NCBI RefSeq assembly: GCF_900091725.1
Contig: NZ_FMBW01000071.1
Span: forward strand, 124,001-188,000
Direction of reading: 5' to 3'
DNA from: Streptomyces sp. DvalAA-43
GTDB taxonomy: Bacteria > Actinomycetota > Actinomycetes > Streptomycetales > Streptomycetaceae
DNA length: 64,000 bases
In this document: piece by piece, positions 27,304 through 36,164 of the stretch
How positions within the stretch are numbered: the first letter of the stretch is position 1
How the letters are laid out: every line of letters begins with the position of its first letter
Position numbers and translations under genes: made by a program
Notes under the pieces: model-generated
What the model saw: the letters and a program-made list of their open reading frames with translations, nothing else
The model's database searches: none
Told to the model about the DNA's origin: nothing

Positions 27304-28725
27304 TCAGCGACCTGGCGCGGCCATCGGGCCGGGACTGCCGGGCTTGTGACCGGCCGTGTCCGCGCCGGACCCCGCGTGGGCCTGGTCGGCCCCCGCTGTC
27401 CGACCGACCCCGGAAGCCCCCACTCCGCCGAGGAACGCGGTCCAGCCCTTCTCGGGTGCCTGGCCGACATCGAGGGTGCCGAGCTTCGCCAGCGTCTCCG
27501 GGTCCTGCACGTCCAGCCAGTCGGCCAGCTGCCGGAAGGACACGCAGCGCACACCCTTCTTGGTGCAGACCGTCGCGATGGTGTCCTCGACGGCGCGCAT
27601 ATAGGTGCCGCCGTTCCAGGACTCGAAGTGGTTGCCGATGATCAGCGGGGCGCGGTTTCCGTCGTACGAGCGGCCGAAGGCCTGGAGCAGGCCGTCGCGC
27701 ATCTGGTTGCCCCAGTACTCGTGCATGTCCGGGTCGCCCTGCGTCGTGGTACCGGACTGGCTGAACATGAAGTTGTAGTCCATCGAGAGCGTCTCGAAAT
27801 CGCGGCCCGGTACGGGGACCAGTTGCATCGAGAGGTCCCAGACTCCGGCCTTCTTCTTCGGCCAGACCTGGTTGTCGACCCCGCTGGAGTCGTAGCGGAA
27901 GCCCATCGTCCGCGCTGCGGCCACCATGTTCTTCCGCCCTTCCAGGCAGGGGGTGCGACCGCCGATGAGCTCCTTGTCGTAGTCGAACGGAAGCGGCTTC
28001 TCCCCGTCGAGACCGGGGTCGTTGGTCTTCCAGTGCTTCACGAAGGACTTGGCCTGGCCGATCTCGCTCTTCCACTGCTCGACGGACCAGGTGCCGCCGC
28101 CCTCGGGACCGCAGAAGTGGCCGTTGAAGTGGGTGCCGATCTCGTTGCCGTCCTCCCAGGCCCCGCGCACCTGGGTGATGGTGTTCCGGATTCCCTCGGT
28201 GTCGTTGAAGCCGATGTCGGAGCTGCCGGCGTTGTGCTTCGGCGGGTCGTAGAGCTCCCGCTTGTTCTCCGGGAGCATGTACACGCCACTGAGGAAGTAC
28301 GTCATGTTCGCGTGGTACTTCTTGCCGACCTCGCGGAAGTGCGAGAACAGCTTCTGGCTGTCCTCACCCGCACCGTCCCAGGAGAACACCACGAACTGCG
28401 GGGGCTTCCGACCGGGTGCGAGGCGCTTGGCCACCGGCTGCTTCGGCTGTCCACCGGTGAAGGCGGTGGAACCGTCACCGATGAGCCGGAAGATACTCTT
28501 GGGCGCGGCTCGCGGGGCCTTCTTCTTCGCCCCGGAAACCGGCTTCGCCGCACCCGATCCTCCGGCTCCGCGGCCGGTCCCCGAACCGGAGGAGCAGCCG
28601 GCCACCCCCGCGGTCAGCGCGACGGCCACGACGCCGAGGACGACCCGGCCCGCGGCGGCCCTCTTCGCGATGCACCTCTTCGCCACGACTCTCCTCGCGG
28701 CGACTCTCGTCGTGGCGGCCATCAT
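27304..28725 (-). CDS. Secreted NodB-fold (polysaccharide-deacetylase-like) lipoprotein
   Basis: About 473 aa. A basic leader rich in Arg/Ala, then a hydrophobic stretch ending at the lipobox VAGCSS. The mature protein has FVVFSWDGAGEDSQ in the position of deacetylase motif 1 and GTHFNGHFCG, an HxxxH metal motif. The usual TFDDG is altered to SWDGAG, so activity is uncertain. A Gly/Ser/Lys linker follows the lipobox. ATG 28725 was chosen because GAGGTGG precedes it; an upstream in-frame ATG lacks a site. It ends convergently with the CooC-like gene. Confidence 0.8.
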   Translation of the reverse strand: MMAATTRVAARRVVAKRCIAKRAAAGRVVLGVVAVALTAGVAGCSSGSGTGRGAGGSGAAKPVSGAKKKAPRAAPKSIFRLIGDGSTAFTGGQPKQPVAKRLAPGRKPPQFVVFSWDGAGEDSQKLFSHFREVGKKYHANMTYFLSGVYMLPENKRELYDPPKHNAGSSDIGFNDTEGIRNTITQVRGAWEDGNEIGTHFNGHFCGPEGGGTWSVEQWKSEIGQAKSFVKHWKTNDPGLDGEKPLPFDYDKELIGGRTPCLEGRKNMVAAARTMGFRYDSSGVDNQVWPKKKAGVWDLSMQLVPVPGRDFETLSMDYNFMFSQSGTTTQGDPDMHEYWGNQMRDGLLQAFGRSYDGNRAPLIIGNHFESWNGGTYMRAVEDTIATVCTKKGVRCVSFRQLADWLDVQDPETLAKLGTLDVGQAPEKGWTAFLGGVGASGVGRTAGADQAHAGSGADTAGHKPGSPGPMAAPGR

Positions 28726-28851
28726 CCGCCCACCTCTTCCTTGCAGGTAATTTGCGTTGAAGTGCCGACACGGCGCGGCCAAGTTCGCACACGGCTCCGC
28801 CGGATCAGCACAACAGGCCGAATGAAAAGATGCTTATTCACTTGAATGGGT

Positions 28852-28872
28852 GGTCAACCAGGTCATTTGACC
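28852..28872. promoter_or_regulatory. Inverted repeat in the divergent region before the SulP fusion
   Basis: GGTCAA (28852-28857) and TTGACC (28867-28872) with a 9-bp spacer, in an AT-rich stretch between the lipoprotein and SulP genes. Candidate operator; the regulator is unknown. Confidence 0.4.
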
Positions 28873-29007
28873 CCAAGCATGGACACAGATCTTTACTCTC
28901 CATTACGATCTATTTACTGAGAGTTGAGAAATCCCGCCGCTGCACGCCGTGACCCACGGCCGCGTCCCCACAATCCGCGACCGCGCTGCCCCGGAGGAGA
29001 CGGGAAC

Positions 29008-31728
29008 ATGTCTGCTTGCGTCCCCACTCGCCATAACCGCACATCCCGTAGCTCGCGCCCACCACGCGCTTCGGGAGTCAAACGACCACACAGCCCGCCG
29101 CCACCGCGCGGTGGACGATTCCGCATCGCGGGCGCCGATGTGTCCGCATCGATCACAGTCTTCCTGCTCGCCGTCCCCATGTCGCTCGGCCTCGCCGTCG
29201 CCATGGACGCCCCGTTGCAAGCCGGCCTCATCTCCGCCGCGATCGGCGGCATTGTCGCCGGACTGCTCGGCGGCACCCCCCTCCAGGTCAGCGGCCCGTC
29301 CGCCGGGCTGACCGTGGTCACAGCCGAGTTGATCCAGGTCTACGGCTGGCGCACCACCTGCGCGATCACCATCGGCGCCGGGCTCCTTCAGATCCTGCTG
29401 GGCTCGCTGCGGGCGGCGCGCAGCGCCCTCGCCGTCAGCCCCGCCATCGTCCACGGCACCCTCGCCGGCATCGGCGTGGCCATCGCGCTCGCCCAGCTGC
29501 ACATCGTGCTCGGCGGCTCCCCGCAGAGCTCCGCCGTCGCCAACGCCCTCGCCCTGCCGGACCAGTTGGGACGGTTGAGTCCGGCAGCTCCGCTCATCGG
29601 CGTGCTGACCATCACCGTCCTGGTCCTGTGGCCACGGATTCCGGGCCGGATCGGCAGCGGGGCGCGACGGGTCCCGGCCGCCCTGGTCGCGGTGGTGACC
29701 GCTACGACGGTGGCCACGCTCGCCGCTCCCGGAATCGCCCGGGTCGACCTGCCGTCCTGGCGCGCGCACGTCCTGCCGGAGATGCCGCACGGCCCCGTAC
29801 TCGCCCTGGCCACCGCCGTATTCACGGTGATGCTGGTGGCCAGCCTGGAGTCGCTGCTCGCCGCGATGGCCGTGGACAAGCTGTCGGCCGCGCCTTCGCA
29901 CTCCCCCTCGGCTCGGACCTCGGCCGCGCCCCCTCCTCCGGCCGCATCACCCGCATCACCCGGAGTACCCACCACACCGACCTCACCCACACCGTCCGCA
30001 TCACCCTCGCCGCCCTCCCCACCCACGCCCCCTGTCAGACGCGCCGATCTCGATCGCGAGCTGCGCGCCCAGGGCATCGCCAACACCTTGTCCGGGCTGG
30101 TGGGCGGGCTGGCCGTGTCCGGCGGCGCGGTGCGCAGTTCGGCGAACGTACGCGCCGGGGCGCAGGGGCGCGCCTCCACCGTGCTGCACGGCGTCTGGGT
30201 GCTGCTCGCCACCGGGCTGCTGGTCACCGTGCTGGAGTGGATCCCGTTGGCCGCGCTCGCCGCGCTGGTGATGATGGTCGGCATCCAGATGGTGAACCTC
30301 GCCCATATCCGCAACGTCCATAAGCACCGCGAATTCCTGGTGTACGGGGCGACGATCACCGGCGTGGTCCTCTTCGGCGTGCTCAAGGGCGTGACGATCG
30401 GCATCGCGGTGGCGGTGGCGGTCGCCCTTCACCGGCTGGCCCGGACCAGGATCACGGTCACCGATCAGGGCGGCGAGCATCTGGTCGTCGTACGAGGACA
30501 GTTGACGTTCCTCGCGGTGCCCCGGCTCAGCCGTACGCTCGGCCAGCTGCCCCAGGGCGGGAACGCCGTCGTCGAGCTGGACGGCTTCTTCATGGACCAT
30601 GCGGCGTACGAGGCGATCCAGGACTGGAGCACTGCCCAGGCCGCCCACGGCGGCAGGATCGTGTTCACCGGCAGGTCCGGCGGCAGGATCGCCGAGCCCG
30701 CCTCGGCGGCGCACTCCTGCTGCCGCCCCTGGACGCCCTGGCGCAACCACCACTGCCACGACGAGCCCGGCCGTACGCCCGAAGCCGGTCATGGCCCCGG
30801 CATCCCCTTCACCGACGCCCGCCCCGTGACCGACCCCATCGGGACACCCCACGACATGCCCCACGACGCCCTCACCCCCACTCCCGCGCCCGCCTCCACC
30901 CCCGGCTCGGCCCCTTCCCCGGACGTCGCTCCGGGCCGGGACCCGGCCCCCTCGCTCCACCGCTCCCCCGCCCGCACGGCCGGCCCACCCGCCGAGGCCA
31001 CCCGCCCGGCCGGAGGCAATCGGCTGATCAGCGGCCTGAGCTCGTTCCAGCGCAACACCGCTCCCTTGGTGCGCGAGGAGCTGGCCCGCCTGGCCGCCGA
31101 GGGCCAACGGCCGTCCCAGCTGTTCATCACCTGCGCGGACTCCCGCCTGGTCACCAGCATGATCACGGCAAGCGGTCCGGGTGACCTGTTCACCGTGCGG
31201 AACATCGGCAATCTGGTGCCCCTGCCGAACGCCGAGTCGGGTGACGACTCGGTCGGTGCGGCGATCGAGTACGCGGTGGACGTACTGAAGGTGGAGTCCA
31301 TCACCGTCTGCGGACACTCCGGCTGCGGTGCGATGCAGGCGCTGCTCGGCGCCAAACCGGACCCGCAGACTCCGCCGACGTCCCTGTGGCGGTGGCTGAG
31401 ACATGGGCTGCCGAGCCTTGAGCGGATGGCATCCCGGCATCACGCCTGGGCCCGGATCTCCGGACGGCTGCCGACCGATGCGCTGGAGCAGCTCTGCCTC
31501 ACCAATGTGGTGCAGCAGCTGGACCATCTGCGGGCACACGAATCGGTGGCGCGACGGCTCGCCGAAGGTACGCTCCGGCTGCACGGCATGTACTTCCATG
31601 TCGGCGAGGCACAGGCCTATCTCCTGACCGAGGGGGCGAGCAGCGGGCTGGAGCTCGACGAGGTCTTCGACCGTGTGGGCCCCGGCGATCCCGCAGGCTC
31701 CGGCGAGTTGGAACGCGCCGGAGTCTGA
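29008..31728 (+). CDS. SulP-family transporter fused to beta-carbonic anhydrase
   Basis: 906 aa, probably moving bicarbonate (or sulfate) and interconverting it with carbon dioxide at the membrane. The SulP domain covers about residues 45-480 (VPMSLGLAVAMDAPLQAGL, QVSGPSAGLTVV). It is interrupted at about residues 293-342 by a Pro/Ser/Thr-rich stretch in a cytoplasmic loop, and is followed by a STAS domain (about 490-550). A Cys/His- and Pro-rich linker leads to the carbonic anhydrase (about 670-900) with zinc ligands C709 (in CADSR), H770 and C773 (HSGC). ATG 29008 has GGAGGAG 8 nt upstream; a longer open frame begins 84 bp earlier without a site. Confidence 0.93.
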   Translation: MSACVPTRHNRTSRSSRPPRASGVKRPHSPPPPRGGRFRIAGADVSASITVFLLAVPMSLGLAVAMDAPLQAGLISAAIGGIVAGLLGGTPLQVSGPSAGLTVVTAELIQVYGWRTTCAITIGAGLLQILLGSLRAARSALAVSPAIVHGTLAGIGVAIALAQLHIVLGGSPQSSAVANALALPDQLGRLSPAAPLIGVLTITVLVLWPRIPGRIGSGARRVPAALVAVVTATTVATLAAPGIARVDLPSWRAHVLPEMPHGPVLALATAVFTVMLVASLESLLAAMAVDKLSAAPSHSPSARTSAAPPPPAASPASPGVPTTPTSPTPSASPSPPSPPTPPVRRADLDRELRAQGIANTLSGLVGGLAVSGGAVRSSANVRAGAQGRASTVLHGVWVLLATGLLVTVLEWIPLAALAALVMMVGIQMVNLAHIRNVHKHREFLVYGATITGVVLFGVLKGVTIGIAVAVAVALHRLARTRITVTDQGGEHLVVVRGQLTFLAVPRLSRTLGQLPQGGNAVVELDGFFMDHAAYEAIQDWSTAQAAHGGRIVFTGRSGGRIAEPASAAHSCCRPWTPWRNHHCHDEPGRTPEAGHGPGIPFTDARPVTDPIGTPHDMPHDALTPTPAPASTPGSAPSPDVAPGRDPAPSLHRSPARTAGPPAEATRPAGGNRLISGLSSFQRNTAPLVREELARLAAEGQRPSQLFITCADSRLVTSMITASGPGDLFTVRNIGNLVPLPNAESGDDSVGAAIEYAVDVLKVESITVCGHSGCGAMQALLGAKPDPQTPPTSLWRWLRHGLPSLERMASRHHAWARISGRLPTDALEQLCLTNVVQQLDHLRAHESVARRLAEGTLRLHGMYFHVGEAQAYLLTEGASSGLELDEVFDRVGPGDPAGSGELERAGV

Positions 31729-31832
31729 ACCGCCCTCGCCCCGGGTCCGTGAGACCTTGTGGTCCTGCCCCCGCACTGCACCGCACCGCGCTGCCCGGCA
31801 TCGCGCCGCACCGCGTGCGGAGGGCGGGACCC

Positions 31833-31853
31833 GTGTCTCCATACACGAGACAC
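31833..31853. promoter_or_regulatory. Nested palindrome upstream of acs, possible Crp site
   Basis: GTGTCTC-N7-GAGACAC (31833-31853) contains GTGT-N6-ACAC (31833-31846), which resembles the Streptomyces Crp half-sites (GTG-N6-GNCAC) with one mismatch. It lies 100-120 bp before the acs start. A crp gene is about 9 kb away. Confidence 0.4.
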
Positions 31854-31951
31854 AGGTCTAAACCAATTCCGGGCAGACACTTGTCACCCGGCCTTTGGCC
31901 TGATGAGCTATGCCCCGGGACACAACGGACACCCTGGGACTGGGAGAAGTC

Positions 31952-33907
31952 GTGAGCAACGAAAGCCTGGCCAACCTGCTTCGGGAAGAGCGGAAATTCG
32001 CTCCGCCTGCCGAGCTGGCCGCCAACGCCAACGTCAAAGCGGAGGCGTACGAGCAGGCCGAGGCGGACCGGCTGGGCTTCTGGGCCGAGCAGGCCCGTCG
32101 CCTGACCTGGGCCACGGAGCCGACCGAGACGCTCGACTGGAGCAACCCGCCCTTCGCGAAGTGGTTCGCGGACGGCAAGCTCAACGTCGCGTACAACTGC
32201 GTGGACCGCCACGTCGAGGCCGGCAACGGCGACCGGGTCGCCATCCACTTCGAGGGCGAGCCCGGCGACAGCCGCGCCATCACCTACGCACAGCTCAAGG
32301 ACGAGGTCTCCCGGGCCGCCAACGCCCTCACCGAGCTCGGTGTCGGCAAGGGCGACCGGGTCGCCGTCTATCTGCCGATGATCCCCGAGGCCGCCATCGC
32401 GATGCTGGCCTGCGCCCGCATCGGCGCCGCGCACTCGGTGGTCTTCGGCGGCTTCTCCGCCGACGCCATCGCCGCCCGCATCCAGGACGCGGACGCCAAG
32501 GTCGTCATCACCGCCGACGGCGGTTACCGCCGTGGCAAGCCGTCCGCGCTCAAGCCCGCCGTGGACGACGCCGTCTCGCGCATCGACAGCGTCGAGCACG
32601 TCCTCGTGGTCCAGCGCACCGGCCAGGACACCGCGTGGACCGAGGGCCGTGACGTCTGGTGGCACGAGATCACCGGCCGGCAGTCCGCCGAGCACACCCC
32701 CGAGGCCTTCGAGGCGGAGCAGCCGCTCTTCATCCTCTACACCTCCGGCACGACGGGGAAGCCGAAGGGCATCCTGCACACCTCCGGCGGCTACCTGACC
32801 CAGGCGGCATACACCCACCACGCGGTCTTCGACCTCAAGCCGGAGACCGATGTCTTCTGGTGCACCGCCGACATCGGCTGGGTGACCGGCCACTCGTACA
32901 TCGTCTACGGCCCGCTGGCCAACGGCGCGACGCAGGTCATGTACGAGGGCACGCCCGACTCCCCGCACCAGGGGCGTTTCTGGGAGATCGTGCAGAAGTA
33001 CGGCGTGACGATCCTCTACACCGCGCCGACCGCGATCCGCACGTTCATGAAGTGGGGTGACGACATCCCCGCCAAGTTCGACCTGAGCAGTCTCCGGGTC
33101 CTCGGTTCGGTCGGTGAGCCGATCAACCCCGAGGCGTGGATGTGGTACCGCAAGCACATCGGCGCCGACAAGTGCCCGATCGTGGACACCTGGTGGCAGA
33201 CCGAGACCGGCGCGATGATGATCGCGCCGCTGCCCGGTGTGACGGAGACCAAGCCGGGCAGCGCCCAGCGCGCCCTGCCCGGCATCGCGGCCACGGTCGT
33301 CGACGACGAGGCCAACGAGGTTCCGAACGGCGGGGGCGGCTACCTCGTCCTCACCGAGCCGTGGCCGTCGATGCTCCGCACCATCTGGGGCGACGACCAG
33401 CGCTTCATCGACACCTACTGGTCGCGCTTCCAGGGCAAGTACTTCGCGGGCGACGGCGCCAAGAAGGACGAGGACGGCGACATCTGGCTGCTCGGCCGGG
33501 TCGACGACGTGATGCTCGTGTCCGGGCACAACATCTCGACCACCGAGGTCGAGTCGGCGCTCGTGTCGCACCCCTCGGTCGCCGAGGCGGCCGTGGTCGG
33601 TGCCGCCGATGAGACGACCGGCCAGTCCATCGTCGCCTTCGTGATCCTGCGCGGTACGGCCGAGTCCTCCGACGAGCTCGTCGCCGAACTGCGCAACCAC
33701 GTCGGTGCCACCCTCGGCCCGATCGCCAAGCCGAAGCGGATCCTGCCGGTCGCCGAGCTGCCGAAGACCCGCTCGGGCAAGATCATGCGCCGTCTGCTGC
33801 GCGACGTCGCCGAGAACCGCGAGCTGGGCGATGTCACGACCCTCACCGACTCCTCGGTGATGGACCTCATCCAGACCCAGCTGCCGTCGTCCTCCTCCGA
33901 GGACTGA
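31952..33907 (+). CDS. acs: Acetyl-CoA synthetase
   Basis: AMP-forming acetate:CoA ligase (acetate + ATP + CoA to acetyl-CoA), 651 aa. Motifs are YTSGTTGKPKG (P-loop), WWQTETGA, and the C-terminal TRSGKIMRR, whose Lys is the acetylation-sensitive catalytic residue. GTG 31952 (MSNESLANLLREERKF) has GGGAG 6 nt upstream. A longer frame begins at 31910 but without a site. It stands alone, ends at a perfect 17-bp hairpin, and has a palindrome upstream. Confidence 0.97.
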   Translation: MSNESLANLLREERKFAPPAELAANANVKAEAYEQAEADRLGFWAEQARRLTWATEPTETLDWSNPPFAKWFADGKLNVAYNCVDRHVEAGNGDRVAIHFEGEPGDSRAITYAQLKDEVSRAANALTELGVGKGDRVAVYLPMIPEAAIAMLACARIGAAHSVVFGGFSADAIAARIQDADAKVVITADGGYRRGKPSALKPAVDDAVSRIDSVEHVLVVQRTGQDTAWTEGRDVWWHEITGRQSAEHTPEAFEAEQPLFILYTSGTTGKPKGILHTSGGYLTQAAYTHHAVFDLKPETDVFWCTADIGWVTGHSYIVYGPLANGATQVMYEGTPDSPHQGRFWEIVQKYGVTILYTAPTAIRTFMKWGDDIPAKFDLSSLRVLGSVGEPINPEAWMWYRKHIGADKCPIVDTWWQTETGAMMIAPLPGVTETKPGSAQRALPGIAATVVDDEANEVPNGGGGYLVLTEPWPSMLRTIWGDDQRFIDTYWSRFQGKYFAGDGAKKDEDGDIWLLGRVDDVMLVSGHNISTTEVESALVSHPSVAEAAVVGAADETTGQSIVAFVILRGTAESSDELVAELRNHVGATLGPIAKPKRILPVAELPKTRSGKIMRRLLRDVAENRELGDVTTLTDSSVMDLIQTQLPSSSSED

Positions 33908-33953
33908 TCGCAGCACCCGAGAGCTGGCACCAGCGAGCAGCAGTACGTACGTC

Positions 33954-33992
33954 CCCGAGGGGCATCCGGCAACGCGCCGGATGCCCCTCGGG
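33954..33992 (+). terminator. Terminator of acs
   Basis: Perfect 17-bp inverted repeat (33954-33970 / 33976-33992, 5-nt loop), followed by CATTTAAA. Confidence 0.85.
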
Positions 33993-34172
33993 CATTTAAA
34001 GTGAAGATCACCGGATACCGCCCCGAGACCGGATACAGCTCAGAGCACCCCGGGTACAGTGGCAGCTGCGTCAACAAAGCAATAAGAAAACTTGACAGGG
34101 GTGCCGGGAAGTCTGGTCGGCAAGTGCATCAGCCATGCCATCGCTGCCGTACCGACCCGGAGGTCTTCACTC

Positions 34173-35582
34173 GTGGCCGCGCCCACCCCTGCCCCCGCAC
34201 CTCCCTCCCGCCGCACCTTTCTCGGACGGCTCTCCCTCCCCGAGCGGAACTACCTCGCCGACGCCCTGCGCACCGAGACCGTCGGCGGCGTCATCCTGCT
34301 GGTCGCCGCTGTGGCCGCCCTGGTGTGGGCGAACACCTTCGGTTCCAGTTACGCGTCCGTCAGCGACTTCCACTTCGGGCCAAAGTCGCTGGGCCTCAAC
34401 CTCTCCGTGGCGCACTGGGCGGCCGACGGCCTGCTCGCGGTCTTCTTCTTCGTCGCGGGCGTCGAGCTCAAGCGGGAACTGGTCGCGGGCGAGCTGCGCG
34501 ACCCCAAGGCGGCCGCCCTCCCGGTCGTCGCCGCACTGTGCGGAATGGCGGTTCCGGCGCTCGTCTACACCCTGGTGAACGTGGTCGGCGGAGGTTCGAC
34601 GGACGGCTGGGCCGTCCCCACCGCCACCGACATCGCCTTCGCGCTCGCCGTACTCGCGGTCATCGGCACCTCGCTGCCGAACGCCCTGCGCGCCTTCCTG
34701 CTGACCCTCGCCGTCGTCGACGACCTCTTCGCGATCCTGATCATCGCGGTCTTCTTCACCGAGCAGATCGATTTCATGGCGCTCATCGGCGCCTTCATCG
34801 GCCTCGCCGTCTTCTATCTGCTGCTGCGCAGGAATGTGCGCGGCTGGTACATCTACCTGCCGCTCGCCCTGGTCATCTGGGGCCTGATGTACAACAGCGG
34901 CATCCACGCCACCATCGCCGGTGTCGCCATGGGCCTGATGCTCCGCTGCACGCGTCGGGAGGGCGAGACCCACTCCCCCGGCGAGCACATCGAGCACCTG
35001 ATCCGCCCGCTGTCGGCCGGTGTCGCCGTACCGCTGTTCGCCCTCTTCTCGGCCGGTGTCTCCCTCTCCGGCGGCGCGCTGGCGGACGTCTTCACCCGGC
35101 CCGAGACGCTCGGTGTCGTCCTGGGCCTCGTCGTCGGCAAGGCGATAGGCATCTTCGGCGGTACCTGGCTGGCCACCCGCTTCACCAAGGCGGAGCTGAA
35201 CAAGGACCTGGCCTGGGCGGATGTCTTCGCGGTCGCCACGCTCGCCGGAATCGGCTTCACCGTCTCGCTGCTCATCGGTGAGCTGGCCTTCGTCGGCAAC
35301 GAGGACATGATCAACGAGATCAAGGCCGCCGTGCTGATCGGTTCCCTGACGGCCGCCGTGCTCGCCTGTGTCCTGCTCAAACTCCGGGTACGCAGATACC
35401 GGGCGCTGTACGAGGCGGAGGAGCTCGACGAGGACGAGGACGGGGTACCCGACGTCTACGAGCAGGACGATCCGGAGTACCACCTGAGGATGGCCGCGAT
35501 CCACGAGAAGAAGGCGGCCGAGCACCGCCGCCTTGCCGAACAGGCGGGGGCAGCGCGCAGTGAGCCGGACAGTCCGGCATGA
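34173..35582 (+). CDS. nhaA: Na+/H+ antiporter NhaA
   Basis: 469 aa, about 12 transmembrane segments. Exchanges sodium for protons. Conserved transport aspartates are visible in TATDIAFALAVLA and LAVVDDLFAILII, and the helix-crossing region in VPLFALFSAGVSLSG. GTG 34173 has GGAGG 9 nt upstream and family similarity starts just after. Upstream starts (34092) lack a site. The long, acidic C-terminal tail after the last helix is common in Streptomyces members. Confidence 0.95.
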   Translation: MAAPTPAPAPPSRRTFLGRLSLPERNYLADALRTETVGGVILLVAAVAALVWANTFGSSYASVSDFHFGPKSLGLNLSVAHWAADGLLAVFFFVAGVELKRELVAGELRDPKAAALPVVAALCGMAVPALVYTLVNVVGGGSTDGWAVPTATDIAFALAVLAVIGTSLPNALRAFLLTLAVVDDLFAILIIAVFFTEQIDFMALIGAFIGLAVFYLLLRRNVRGWYIYLPLALVIWGLMYNSGIHATIAGVAMGLMLRCTRREGETHSPGEHIEHLIRPLSAGVAVPLFALFSAGVSLSGGALADVFTRPETLGVVLGLVVGKAIGIFGGTWLATRFTKAELNKDLAWADVFAVATLAGIGFTVSLLIGELAFVGNEDMINEIKAAVLIGSLTAAVLACVLLKLRVRRYRALYEAEELDEDEDGVPDVYEQDDPEYHLRMAAIHEKKAAEHRRLAEQAGAARSEPDSPA

Positions 35583-35630
35583 TCTGACACCAGATGTGTT
35601 GAGCAGCAGAAGCAGGAGAGGGAGTCAGGG

Positions 35631-36164
35631 ATGAGCGACCCCGGCAACAACGCGGGCAGCGCCGACCGCAGTCTCGGGCAGCTGGTCGCCGCGGCGACGG
35701 CCGAGATGTCCGCACTGGTGCACGACGAGATCGCCCTGGCCAAGGCCGAGGTACGGCAGGACGTCAAGCGCGGGGCGATCGGCAGCGTGGCGATGATCGT
35801 CGCGGCCGTGCTGCTTCTGTTCATGATGCCGATGCTGAGCTTCGCGGCCGCCTACGGGATCCACAACCTGGGTCTGGGCCTGGCATGGTCGTTCCTGATC
35901 GTGGCCGGCGGGTTCTTCCTCCTGGCCGCCCTGCTGGGGCTGATCGGCTGGCTCAAGTTCAGGAAGCTGAAGCCGCCGGAGAAGTCCATCGCCTCGGCGA
36001 AGCAGACGGCGGCCGTGCTGCAGGGCGTCAAGCCGCACCCGCGGCCCGCCGTCAGGGCGGGAACGAGCCGTCCGGCCGTCTCGGGCAGCACGTTGGCGGG
36101 CAAGGCCATGGAGAAGGCTCCGGTCCAGGACAAGGCCTCCGCTGTGGCACGCTCGTCCACATGA
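35631..36164 (+). CDS. Holin-X-like membrane protein (PF07332 type)
   Basis: 177 aa. An N-terminal amphipathic helix (SLGQLVAAATAEMSALVHDEIALAKAE) is followed by two transmembrane helices (SVAMIVAAVLLLFMM and WSFLIVAGGFFLLAALLGL) and a basic, Ala/Lys-rich tail. The family is called putative actinobacterial holin-X, but no lytic function is shown. GGAGAGGGAG precedes the ATG. Its stop codon overlaps the start of the hydrolase (ATGA), so both are in one operon. Confidence 0.82.
   Translation: MSDPGNNAGSADRSLGQLVAAATAEMSALVHDEIALAKAEVRQDVKRGAIGSVAMIVAAVLLLFMMPMLSFAAAYGIHNLGLGLAWSFLIVAGGFFLLAALLGLIGWLKFRKLKPPEKSIASAKQTAAVLQGVKPHPRPAVRAGTSRPAVSGSTLAGKAMEKAPVQDKASAVARSST

Noticed and set aside
35631..36164. 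Holin-X-like protein as a phage remnant
   Set aside because: The family is chromosomal in actinobacteria and no other phage gene is nearby.
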